DNA from: Thamnaconus septentrionalis
Lineage: Eukaryota > Chordata > Actinopteri > Tetraodontiformes > Monacanthidae
Direction of reading: 5' to 3'
NCBI GenBank assembly: GCA_009823395.1
Contig: CM020510.1
Span: 3,363,773 to 3,427,772 of the forward strand
Length of the DNA: 64,000 bases
Shown here: positions 32,601-44,152 of the stretch, piece by piece
How positions within the stretch are numbered: position 1 is the first letter of the stretch
Layout: every line of letters starts with the position of its first letter
The notes under the pieces: model-generated
The model's input: only the letters and a program-made list of their open reading frames with translations
Told to the model about the DNA's origin: nothing
Database searches by the model: none
Program-made: the position numbers and the translations under genes

Positions 32601-33228
32601 GATGAAATATTTGGTCTGGCAATTTCAATTTGAGCCACCAAAGTATTGTGAGACTTCTAAAAGTGTTAGCATCCTGTTGTTGTCGGCTAATTGGACATAC
32701 AATGCATTGTTGAATCTCAATAAGATGAAGCATTCAATTCATCCATCGTTTGCTTGTCCATGTGATTTTATACACATGAGGTTCATTTGCCAAAAGTGGG
32801 ATTGGTGCCGCTGGTACCAGCCTGAATGTTACTCAGCATTGGATCGGAAAGGAAATCGGTGGTATCGAGCGTCGCTGATGAAACCCTACGAGACTCTTGT
32901 GTGCCAGCTTGTGTCAACTGTCCTCTTTTTCTGACTGTTGCTGCGGTTGTGGCCCTTGCAGGAATCCTGGAATTAATGGGCAGAAATGGCCGCTGTTCAG
33001 TCCCGAGAAGAAGGACTACGTGACCATCGATACAAAGCCTTCGCAAGAGGGAAGCAGGCTGAAGGCCGACCGCTGCCATTTCTGGAACGTTGACGTGCCC
33101 AAGATATTGATGTCAGGTGAGGGAAACACGTGCTCGCACGATGCACATCATCGTCACTCATCATCGCACACAAACACAAATATTAAGCAAGTCTTTCTTT
33201 TGCCCCTCCCACCCCTGCAGGTAAATAG
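29653..33228 (+). CDS. Cholinesterase-like (BCHE-family) protein 2, altered nucleophile elbow
   Basis: Predicted secreted cholinesterase-family protein of 549 residues. Coding exons: 29653-29938, 30246-30471, 30558-30690, 30763-30914, 31296-31470, 31652-31956, 32276-32485, 32962-33116, 33221-33228; frame intact, all borders GT-AG, same positions and phases as gene 1. The signal peptide ends near LVSG. Seen: choline-site Trp (ELWNANT), S222 as nucleophile (30781), E345 in NEGT (31712), H456 in MHGYE (32364), and six conserved cysteines. The acyl pocket is Ala/Leu, BCHE-like. Unusual: the elbow is AESSA rather than GESAG, so both glycines are lost and oxyanion Ala201 (Torpedo numbering) becomes Ser; the oxyanion loop is YGGSF (S141). 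The last exon adds only Gly-Lys-stop, with no tetramerisation or GPI tail, so a soluble monomer is expected. Activity may be weak, altered or absent. It is a tandem duplicate of the upstream gene. Confidence 0.9.
32520..32930. other. Intron 8 of gene 2, possibly repeat-derived
   Basis: The interior has a low-complexity feel, with TCGATTC and GGTATCGA words seen in fish dispersed elements, but no clear termini. No coding signal was seen. Confidence 0.3.
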
Positions 33229-33450
33229 GAGTCCTGATCGCAAGGTGACGCGCCGTGCCTGCGTGTATTCACTCATTCTTCACCACATTTGAAAAATGTG
33301 AAGACTTTCCACGGTCCTGGGTGTACGACTAAAAGCTTCTCCCCCTTTTCCTGGCTTTTCACCCCCCTGGTTGTTTGTGAATCCAAGGAATTTTGTTTGC
33401 AAAATCCCGCTTGTCTGTTGATGTCTCTAAAGTAGAATGAATCAATACAA

Positions 33451-33456
33451 AATAAA
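33451..33456 (+). terminator. Poly(A) signal of gene 2
   Basis: AATAAA about 220 bp after the stop codon, with a second near copy just downstream (AAATAAT). This gives a compact 3' UTR. Confidence 0.6.
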
Positions 33457-33459
33457 TGA

Positions 33460-36199
33460 ATACAAAAAAATAATCAAATGGACTCATTCATTCACTCGTC
33501 TGAATGTTGACCAGTGACGGGGTGGGGGTGGATGGGGATTGTGGTAGAGAGATTTTCCTGAGAAGTGGTTTTAGAAGAATTGACTGGTTCTGAGGAGACG
33601 GGTGTTTAGAAGGAAACAAGGGAAAGTAAAGGAAAGTAAAAGCCTCTTTAAAGTCACTCACCAGTCAAATCCTCCACCATCCTCACACCTGAATGAAATG
33701 AACCCACTGTTAGATAAAGCAGGTTGAATTCAATTCTTCTTAATTCAGGCTAGTCGTGGCATCAAATAAGAAAACTTAAACAACACCAACAGCAATGCTT
33801 CCTTTGGAAGCATTACACTGGATTATTTCCTGAAGCTGATTACAGTGGAGTTCAATGCAGAATTGAATGAGTGAACTTTTTGGTGTATATTTTCTAGGTG
33901 AGGCACATCAGTGTTGCTCTTGGGTTCTTCATTCGTATCCTGAAAAAAACCAAAACCCTCTTTAGTTGAGTTGATTTTTTTTTTTTTTTTTTTGCTTGCC
34001 ATCCATCTTTTTATATGCGCTGTGGTTTCCTCTCGTCATTTCTCAGACTTTCTCCGGCCTTGTTGCCGGTAAGTGGAAGACGTGAGAGCTTTTCTGGGGA
34101 TTCCCTTCCAGGAAAAACACCTGTCGGAGGGTAAAACTGTGATTCAAGCCACGGCAGCCAGCTGGCGTAGGAGGGTTTATGGGACGCGGCCATATATGGA
34201 GAGGCCCGTCAGCAGCAGCTGCGGGATACGAGCCTCTCAGGTGGAATAAACAGTGCAAGAGGAGGCGGCGGCTTGACGTAGCGTTTGTTATTTCACTCAG
34301 GGCTCCTTTCCTGTCGTGGTTTGGATCTGCAGCGCCGCTGGTTCACCTCTTCATAAAAAAACCTGGAACTCAGAAGGTTGCAAACGTGTTAAAGGCGTCT
34401 TGGGGCGGCGACGGCGGCAGCTTGAAGGGACTTTGCGGCTGGCAAGGATCTCAGTGAAAGCAGTGAAAATCAATAACAAACAGCACCTTGACTTGACTGG
34501 AACCACATGGATCAAACAAACAAGCAAACAAAACAAATAAGCACAGCTGTCTGTCTGTCTGTGCTCTGGTTTTAAATAGTTCTGGAGGTCATTTTTCACA
34601 AGCACTGCTGGAAATTTTTCCATACACCTTTTTGTTTTTTTCTTCTAGTTACTGGCAGTTTGTGGCATCACATTACACAACAAATTAAAAACTATATAAA
34701 TAAGAAAACTTTAATCAGATTTTTTTTGTTTTTCGCGCTGTCATTCAATTTTGCCAAGCGCCCGCAGAAATAAATATAGTAACAGTGATAATGAGAGACC
34801 TTCATATTTTCTTTTTGTTATCACTGTTTATCCTGCATTATGCTCCGCGGAGGAGGAAATTGCCGGCGAGAAAATGAGTCAGACTTCAGCCGTCCATCAT
34901 TCAGACCAGACAGGAGGTAAAAGGAGCAAAAAATGGGTGCAAAGAGGCCTGTGATGTCACCGCTGCAGCGCTGGGTGTGAAGTTCAGTGGTATGGATCGG
35001 AAAAAAAAAGAGAGACAAAATCAATGAGACAACAGCATGGAGAAAAAAAATATATTCAATAAAGAGTCGGAAGAAAAGAAACAAATGATGGGAGAAAAAA
35101 GGAAAATATAAATAAAGGGTCATCAAGGCAGTGACTGCAATACAGTTGTCAGGGATTTTCTAAAGTATTTGACCGCACTGGCTCTCAACAAATACAAGAG
35201 GAGGCAGCCGGCTTTCATCTGAGGGAGAGAGAGAGAGAGGGAAAGAGAAAGAGAAAGAGAAACATCAACATAAACGCACCACCGACCTCCGCCAGTCGTC
35301 GCCGCGAGGACACAACGTCACAACGTTAAAGTGCTCTCTTGTGTGTTTGTGTTGTGTTCAACGCTGGCAGTTTCAGAGCAAAGTTGAAACTGTCACAGAA
35401 ATAACACAGAGCACAATCACGAATACATACAATCAAGAATTCAGATATAATACGACGTGTTTTTCAGAGTTTTTGTCGCTGCCGCTCCACCTGCAGTCGC
35501 CTCCAATTGAAGCTCAACCTTCTTGATTAAAATGGAATTTAGTTAGTTTTTTCTTTTTAATCTATATATATATATATACATATAATTTTTTTTTTTTAAA
35601 AGAGCTTTTAAGAACGCTGCAGAGAATGTTTTCATTTCCCTCCTCTGATGAATGTGGAATGTGCAGGAAATTAAAGTGGCGCCCTCCCCGCGACGCGCCG
35701 AGTCCCTCCTCTCCTCTCGTGCGCCACTTTTGCCAAGCGCCTTAGTGCTGAGCTGCTCTCTTTTCAATACCGCTGATTAAAAATGTCTGATGCATCAACA
35801 CGACTAAGCTGATTACAGATTTAGTTTCCCTGAGCAAAAGGTTCCCAAAGAGTGCTGGAGAGAGAGAGAAAAGTCCCCCGCCGAGCCCCCTTCCCCATGA
35901 CAAATAACACACAAGTCAATGTGAAATTTTATCAAGTGTGTGTGTGTGTGTGTGTGTGCGTGTGTGTGTGTCACTGACTTTTGGAAAAAGATGGCCGTAG
36001 CTTCCGATTTCAAAAATGTAGTCAACGTGAAAGTTCCAACAACATGCATTCTATCGTTTGGCCAGCAGGGGCCGCCAAGATTGGTTGCAAAAAGACACTA
36101 AACGTGCCTGCCAATAAAGGGGAGGAGTCATAAATTCAACAAAAAAAAAATAGACAAAAGGAATTTTTCAAACAGGATCTGTGGGTCTCTCTCTCTGTC

Positions 36200-36261
<62 letters not shown>

Positions 36262-36449
36262 TAACACACACACTGATCACTGATCACTCACTCTTCCATT
36301 CACTCCTCCCTCGAAATACGTCCTCGCAGCCGTTACCAAACGTTCACCGTCTCCGATGGCGCTCCGCCTTTTATTTCAGCCAGCCAGCAAAGCACGCTGA
36401 TCAGCTCTGAATTTCCCATTTCCATTTTCCATTTGGGAGGTTGCGCGAC

Positions 36450-36484
<35 letters not shown>

Positions 36485-36743
36485 GTATTTTTTTTTTTCC
36501 TCCAGACGCTGCGCCATCTGTTGGTCCCTTTTTTTCTTCCATCTTCTGTCTGTTTAATATTCTTATTTATGCCGCTGTTTTTATGATGTTCTGTTCCTTC
36601 CATTTTATCCCGTCGCCGCCGCCGTTTGTCTTTTAGCTGGTAAGAAAAAAACAAAATCCAACTGGGACCCCTGAGGTTGGTGAGTGAAACTGCATGAGAA
36701 GGATTCTGTGATGTTCCTCTGATGAGGCCTAACGCCTCCAGCT

Positions 36744-36777
<34 letters not shown>

Positions 36778-36955
36778 AGTGAGTGTGCGAATATGAGTCC
36801 ATTATTTGCGCGCATTTTGTGCGTCTTCCTGACTGTCAGCTTGTATCCGAGGCTAAGTGTGTAATTCCGTTGAGGTGGCTGCTGGGTAAGTGCGAGCGGC
36901 AGCTGCTGATTGTCCACCGCCACTCTGCTCCCTCCACTCAATCAGCCCGAGTGTG

Positions 36956-36987
<32 letters not shown>

Positions 36988-37245
36988 AGACCACAGAGGG
37001 CACCAAACCTTCGGAAATGTCCAGCGAGCACATCCGCAGTTTGCAAACGTGCACCTTTATTTCTTCAACCTTCTTCAACTTGACGCTGACTTTGATTGGC
37101 TATTAAACTGTAGCCACACCCACAACTTTATGGCCATTTTTTTTTTTTTTTTTTTTCTCCAAGTGAGACCAAATCTGACAAAATGGACCTGAGAGCCGAT
37201 TGGCTGAATTCTTTTTACTGGTGATTCAGACCAGCGGAAACATTA
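33460..37245. other. Intergenic DNA without a recognisable gene
   Basis: Contents: short (GA)n at about 35221-35262, short (TA)n at about 35564-35584, (TG)n at about 35936-35970, (CT)n(CA)n at about 36183-36262, (TG)n at about 36451-36480, 36744-36776 and 36951-36987. GC-richer, non-repetitive DNA lies at 34040-34450 and 36830-36950. No exon structure was supported. Confidence 0.5.
36056..36132 (+). repeat. Dispersed repeat, copy 1 of 2
   Basis: TTTGGCCAGCAGGGGCCGCC, GGTTGCAAAAAG and GGGGAGGAGTC in order match 51079-51155. It resembles a widespread fish repeat built around CCAGCAGGGGGCG. Confidence 0.55.
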
Positions 37246-37376
37246 GCTGCGTTTCCATGTCCAGTTTTTCACAAAATAAAATTTCGACAAAGCACATTTG
37301 TGATTTGCAGATGTTTCTATTGAATGGTGTGAAGCTCAAAAGTCGAGATTTGATGAGAGTTATGTTTGCTTTTGTT
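37246..37376 (-). mobile_element. Partial MITE of the GCTGCGTTTCC family
   Basis: It starts GCTGCGTTTCCATG right after TTA and matches, in inverse sense, the right third of the copy at 47449-47896 (AAATTTCGACAAAG, TTTCTATTGAATGGTGTGAA). The rest is missing. Confidence 0.75.
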
Positions 37377-38486
37377 TCTATCCCTTTATTTGTTTTAAAT
37401 TATTATTATTATTATTTATTTATTTATTTTTCTTCCCGGTTCTCCACTGTCTACTCGTCTCTCTTCCGGTTCCCCGCCATCCTCTCTTCCTCCTCCTGCC
37501 TCCTCACTCCATCCACTCCTCGGCTCTCCCACTCTTCACCTCCCTGCTTCTCTCTTGTCCTCCGACGCACGTCAAGTCCTTCCGTGTGACTCATTCCGGA
37601 GCCGGAGCCGGAGCACTACTTCCGCCTGTCAGCGCTGCCGCGGATAAATGAGGAAAGTCGGGGAGGTTTGATCGTCTCTCCCCTCCGTGTTTTATTTTAC
37701 TGTGCAGCCGCCTACAAACTGACTCTCAGCAGGCCGGGAAAAAAAAAAAAAAAAAAAAACTGTGACGTGAGCCATGTACGCAAACACTCGTAAGATCTTG
37801 AACGGGACTTTTCACAGGTCGGGTTGGGTTTTATATTTAGCAGCACATGCGGCGCGATGGACTTTTTCACCCCTGAAAATCAGGCGTCACACCTGGACGC
37901 TGCTCCACCGCTGACACACACGGCCCACATCGGAAAAACATCTTCAATCGTGCTGTTTCAATGGGAGCCTGTCGATGAGAAGTTCTATCATCCGCTGAAC
38001 ATGCTCGTATTATTATTATTATTATTATTATTATATTTATACAGAGTCTAGCAAACTAATGCATACTCGCGTCAGGAAAAGAGAAAGCCAAGAGTCCAGA
38101 GGTGCTCAGCGGTGACAGTGGTGTCTGCCAGACTTGTATTGCTTTGGGAAAAATTGTTTCCTCAACACTTATCGATGCAACATTCAAGAGGGTGACACCC
38201 CTGTTGGGGAAGCGTTGTACGACTGCGCACAGTGTTTTTTTTTCTTCATTTGATCAAACTTCAAAAGAGGTTTCCATCTCGTACGTACTGTCCAGCTCTT
38301 CTTTTAATGATGTGGGAATAAATTCTTTTGAAGTAAAACGAGACAAATGGGTCATTTTCCCTCGACCTTGTTTCCAGACATGAAGGTTCGAGGCCTTGAT
38401 GGCTCCATCTGGCTTCGTCTGATTTGCTTCGAAACACAACCGGCCTGTTGACGGAACACACGTGCGCAAAAAAACACCCACGAGAG

Positions 38487-38544
<58 letters not shown>

Positions 38545-38791
38545 TTGGAAGCTGCGGACTGAGGCACTTTGCCTCACTTTGGAACTGCTCCTTTCTATTT
38601 TGCTTCCCGTCAGCGCGAAGATTAAGGGACGGCGCAGAGAGGCGATGAAAAGAGGAAGATTTGTCCTACATTGCAAACGTCGCCATAATAGACGTATTTA
38701 TAGATGTGCAAGTCTTTGTGGATGCGACACACGTGTCGTTGTTGCGCACCGCAAGACACACAAACCATCCCCCGGGTGAGGATCTGAGGTG

Positions 38792-38825
<34 letters not shown>

Positions 38826-38928
38826 CCAACAGACTGCTTCATGACTACCCTGTGTTTGAACCAGGAAAACGTGCGCGTTGCCCCGGTTTGTGCAGTGGTA
38901 TGAAAGCGTATCTCTGTGTTTGCGTGTG

Positions 38929-38968
<40 letters not shown>

Positions 38969-39112
38969 TGTGTGCGTGCTGATCCACATCGATCTGTCCA
39001 ACACAATCCAAGCTCGCTGAGCTTCACATCGACTCACGCAGGCTTTTGCGTGCACTGTTGCGAACGCACAACGTTAAACATGCGGCTGAAGAAAATAATT
39101 AAGCTGGATTCC

Positions 39113-39143
<31 letters not shown>

Positions 39144-39854
39144 TGGACATAAACACACACACACACACACACACAAAGTCCCCTAAAATCTGATATTAAC
39201 CTCAAATTTGATGGCGTTTCATCACGTTGAGCCGTTGATGTCAAAAACCACATGGGTGTCACGGCGGCGGCGGCGGCGGCGGCGGGAAATCAGATTTGTC
39301 TGCTGCCAGTCGTGCCTAAATCCCACCCAGAGCACTTCTGAGCGTCTCACTCTGCTCACCCCAAGCATCCAATTACGCCCCAACTACCAGCAAAGGCGTC
39401 GCTGCGCAGAAGAGCAGGAATTAGGAAAAAAAAAAAAAAGGAAGGATGAGCAGAAGGGTCACCAGTTTGCCTGCAGCTTGAGGACGCAGGTCGATACGTC
39501 AGGTCGAAGTCATGTGATCTCAAGCAAGAGAGAAAACCTCACTGGACCAAAAGTGTTTTTGTTGCCGTTGTTTTGTTTTTCCACCAGTAATCAATGGAAG
39601 ATTTAAATTCACAGCTCAAATGATGAAAAGGTCAGAGGTCATAACCCCCAAAAAATTTGAAGAGGCCCCAAAGTCCCCAGAAAAGACTTCACTCTGATGC
39701 TGCAGCATCTCAGCTCGTTGTGATTGGCCGATAAGTTCCAGTGCATCATGGGAGTTACACAGCCATGACAGGAAGTGACACTAAACGCTGCTTCACATCC
39801 GTGAGTGTGTCTGTAGAAACCACGGCACATCCCGTCCACTGCAGCACTGCAGCA

Positions 39855-39885
<31 letters not shown>

Positions 39886-39990
39886 GGCTGCAAACACCGG
39901 GGGAGCCAATAATTAATCTGGTTTGAAAGGGGAAGCCGAGTGTGAAGCGGGACGGGGAGGTGTGGGAACAGCCGCTTTGTTCTGGCCCGT

Positions 39991-40078
<88 letters not shown>

Positions 40079-40146
40079 TCCGAGCCGCTCAGATTAACTC
40101 TGTCACACCTTTGTTGTTAAGGCACACACACCGGTGCTCCCCTCGT

Positions 40147-40193
<47 letters not shown>

Positions 40194-41077
40194 CCCCAGG
40201 ATGATTTCACACCCCGATCGGCCGCTTTCATTCCCTCTTTCTCTTCCTTGCATCACTTCCTCGCTCAATTTATGTCACTTTGTCACTCCCTCACCTAAAT
40301 GTCAGCCGCCGCTGCGTCTGCTTCAATTTCCAGGAGGAAGAAAGAAGGAGGGCAAAAAAAAAGAAAAGAATCCACCTTCCAGAACTTCCTCTCTCTTCGT
40401 CTGTTGTCTTCCGGCGCCACGCCTGATGGGCTTATGACAAATGTTTATGATACATAAAGGCGGCGTGACGAAGGGCTCGGTTCCGCTGCGACACACCGAG
40501 TCACACAAACTGGCAGAAGTGAGAGTAAAACGCTCGCAGCCGCTTCATTTGTTTTGCATGTTAAAACATGCTAGTACTAAAATCTCGGACCGGTGGTTTG
40601 GATTTGGAGCAGCTTCATTCACTTTCTTCTTCACTTTTCTTTTTAACAATCATTTAAAAAAAAAAAAAAAAGTTCTGCAACTGTTTCTAAAACGCTTTTC
40701 TTTGAGAGAGAAAGTCAGTTTAGGGTGAAAACAGGAAGGAATGTTTTATTTGAGAAGGTTTTCCTACATCTCTTCCTCTCCTCCTCTCCTCTGTGAAGAT
40801 GAGAAAGTGGGCGGAGCTTGAGTCCACGTGGGTGGATCCACCAAACAGCAAGCCTTCAGTGGGGGACGTCAGGTGGGATGGAATGAACCAATCACGGACC
40901 AGGGCCGGACCAGGACAGGAAGAGGAAGGTGATTTCAGATGTGGGAGGAGCCAGTTTGAGTTTCTGTGTCTGGATTTTTCCACTCAGGTCAGTTTGTTTT
41001 CAGTCCTTCTGCCAGTTTGTCTGGTCTTTGTCTGCCACTGGTTCACAGTGTGCAACTTTTAGATCTCAGACTTGAAG

Positions 41078-41138
<61 letters not shown>

Positions 41139-41399
41139 TAAAACATAAAAGAGGTCCTAATATGCACTCGAGCACGTTGTTGTGTCAAGCAGAGCGCGGC
41201 CCGGTGGTTATTCAGGGAGCTGCAACAGTATTGGAACACAAAAGTGACATGAAGTTAAAGCTTGGAGGCCTTGAGCTTGAAGTTTTTTTTTTATTGAAAT
41301 ACACTGCGGTGCCACAGGCTGTTCATTACACATCTCATTTATTTACCTGTCAAACGAATGATAATAATAAGCAATGAATGAATTTGGCCAGTCATCCGC
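37377..41399. other. Intergenic DNA, microsatellite-rich, no gene seen
   Basis: Contents: (TTA)n at about 38007-38035, (AGC)n at 38488-38543, (TG)n at about 38795-38825 and 38936-38966, (CA)n at about 39113-39136 and 39152-39175, (CGG)n at about 39262-39284, (CTG)n at about 39857-39882, (CA)n at about 39995-40072 and 40148-40190, (TG)n at about 41081-41137. Open frames of up to 134 codons are driven by the repeats. Confidence 0.5.
38488..38543. repeat. (AGC)n trinucleotide repeat, about 18 units
   Basis: A pure CAG/CTG-class repeat. It is not inside a supported coding frame, so the poly-Gln, poly-Ala and poly-Leu readings are not proteins. Confidence 0.95.
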
Positions 41400-41520
41400 A
41401 GCAGTGGCACCCGTGCTGACACAGTGTTTACCAGCTGGCGGCAAGCAGCAGCTTCCTGTTCCTGTCACAGCCAAACCCTGCTTGTAGCTCCGCCTCTTTC
41501 TCCTGATTGGCCCAGTTTTG
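41400..41520 (-). repeat. Dispersed repeat related to the minisatellite-bearing element
   Basis: It contains one degenerate copy of the 29-bp core (GTGCTGACACAGTGTTT) followed by GCTTCCTGTTCCTGTCACAG and TAGCTCCGCCTCTTTCTCCT. It aligns with 12740-12830 and inversely with 15380-15481. Confidence 0.6.
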
Positions 41521-41657
41521 CTCTGAATGAAAAACAACACATTAAAAAAAAAAAAACGCTGCTCTGTTACATTTTCAGCCTCTCGTTTGGAAGAGGAACG
41601 CAAACACAACACAAAAGCTTATTGAGGATTTTTCTGATCTTTTCAATCATGACAATA

Positions 41658-41903
<246 letters not shown>

Positions 41904-43144
41904 CGTTCTCCGCCTGCTCTGTGTTGGGCTCAGGTCTCCATTAACAAGCGCAGACGGCTGAGCAGCTTGAGCTTCAGCTGCTATGAAATATTGAGTTTTC
42001 TAATCAGCGAGCGATACACAACCGTCAATGCGACCCGGGCTTCCTCATGTGTGTGTGTGTGTGTGTGTTCTAAATAGTTGCACTTCATGCTCGGTCTCGT
42101 CCTCTGGGAAACTCCATGAATCGCTTAGAGTTTTTTTTTTTTTTTTTGCTGTGGAGCCTCATCGCAGGTTCGTGCAGTCAGTGCAGCTCAGTCGGCTGCT
42201 CCCAGACCAGCAGGACTGCTGCTCTCTCTCTGTTTATTTACCCTCCTCGCCGTGATTGAATCAGGCGGCTGCATCGCTGACACTCATCTCCGTCCAAATG
42301 GCCACATTCAAGCCGTACAGTAACGAGATCAGAGCTTTTTCCCTCTGACAAACTGCAGCTGAACCGGGAGACGTTATCTCCAAACTGCTTTGTGCTTTGA
42401 TTTATTTTGTCTTTTTTTTTTTTTGGTTCTTTTTTTTATTTTCCACTTCAACAAGGTTTATCTCTGGCTGTCCTTCAGAATATCAGGCGAGAGGGGCCAT
42501 CTGGAGTTCTGTGAGGTTCAACTGCCGCTGGTCCGAAACCGGAGTTTTACCTCATATTTGAAGTTGCTATTTTAATTGTGTATTCTTCAGTTAGCGGCTG
42601 TGTTGTGCTGTTGCATCATTTGCAGAACGAGTGAGAGATTTTGAATATATTCCAGATGAAGAATCTGCGATTAGTCAACCTTTGCTGGTGTTTTTCTGTT
42701 CTTTAATTTTAGAGAAGAGCAGCTACATTAGACCGTGGGAATTAATGTTGTTCTTTTTGTTTGATTCTCTTTTTTGTTAAAAAATAAGTTGGACTTCCTG
42801 TCTGTCTGTGTGTGTTTTTGTGTCTGTGTGTTTTGCAGCTGCGAACCAGCCGTGAGCTCCGCCTGCTCGCCGTGGTTTTTTTTTTTTTCCTCTGCTCAGT
42901 CGATCTGACCTTTGACCTGGCAAACAGAAACACTGATTCGCACTTTCTCCTCTGGATGTGGCCTCACGAGGGCTGTTGTTGTTGATGTGGACCTGCGGGA
43001 TCCTTTTATGTGAGACTGTGTTGAGAAAGTTGTCGTCCTGTGAAACCACAGTCACAGCAGACACACTTCCTGCCGTCTCTGGGTGTTTTATTAGGGGGAT
43101 GAAGCAGACGCAGATCTGAGATCTGCTCTGTGTCTGCTGCTGCG

Positions 43145-43175
<31 letters not shown>

Positions 43176-43520
43176 CCTGATGCAGATCCAGCCTGCTCAT
43201 GTTTTGGTCTTTTTTTTTTTCTTTTTTTTATTTCATTTGTTCCGGCTCACAGCTTTTCCCAGAGCGGCAGAGGCAGCTTTTAAATCACCAGCCTCCAGAC
43301 AGCGAGGCCTCCTGTTCGCTGCTCTGCGTCTTTTCACTTAGGTCTTTTTTCTTTTTTTTTTTTTTTGAGCACTGATTTGGAGTTACTGCTTTTAGAAAAA
43401 AAAAAAAAAAAAGCAGGACACTGACGCAGCAGAATTAAAGCAGGGACGATAAAAAAAAAAACTTCCAGCAGGAAACACAATTAAAACTTATAGTCTTCTT
43501 CTCCAAACAAGTTTTAGTGA

Positions 43521-43558
<38 letters not shown>

Positions 43559-43728
43559 TGTGTGTGTACTTACCTACTTATTTAAAAGGGGACATTTTTG
43601 TGGTTACACATTCACCAATAGGGGACCAGAATCAATCAATCAATCAATCAATGGAAATCAATAGGTAATCTCTGTATATGTTCATGTGTACGTGTGTGCG
43701 TGCATGTGTGCGTGTTTGTGTGTGATTA
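41904..43728. other. Intergenic DNA without a recognisable gene
   Basis: Contents: (TG)n at about 42048-42068, poly-T runs near 42131, 42411 and 43356, (CTG)n at about 43135-43173, (TG)n at about 43525-43553 and a short (AATC)n near 43634-43652. No exon was supported. Confidence 0.5.
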
Positions 43729-44152
43729 GTTGCGTTTCCAATGACCCCTAGAATTGCGCAAAACCTAAATATGGCGATAAAAAAACTGGTGATGGAAAAC
43801 AACTAAACTGGGAAAAACCTCTCAAATATGGCTGAAAGGTTTTGAGGCTCTCGTGAGGTGGTTTTTCAGACGGATCCATGTAGAGGTGTATCGCAAAAGT
43901 GTCGTGGAAACACTTTCTTTTCCGCATTTACACGTCAGCGAACGTGACGTGCGGGGTCACGTGACCAGTTCACTTCAAGTGAAAATGATGCGTTATGTTT
44001 GGACGGAGGAGGAGATAGAATATTTATTTTTTTACAAGTAATCAAAGAGAAAAATATCACAATTTTACGAGAATTACTGCTTATGTGCTTCACACCATTC
44101 AATGGAAACACTTGCAAATTGCAATTGTGCTTTTATTTTGCGAAAAACTTTC
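43729..44152 (+). mobile_element. MITE of the GCTGCGTTTCC family, near complete
   Basis: Copy of about 424 bp starting GTTGCGTTTCCAATGACCCC after TA. Order: TGGTGATGGAAAA, AAAACCTCTCAAATATGGCT, AACACTTTCTTTTCCGCATT, palindrome GGTCACGTGACC (43955-43966), reading M-M-R-Y-V-W-T-E-E-E, and CTTCACACCATTCAATGGAA. It ends in GCGAAAAACTTTCC without the last bases of the right terminus. Confidence 0.88.
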
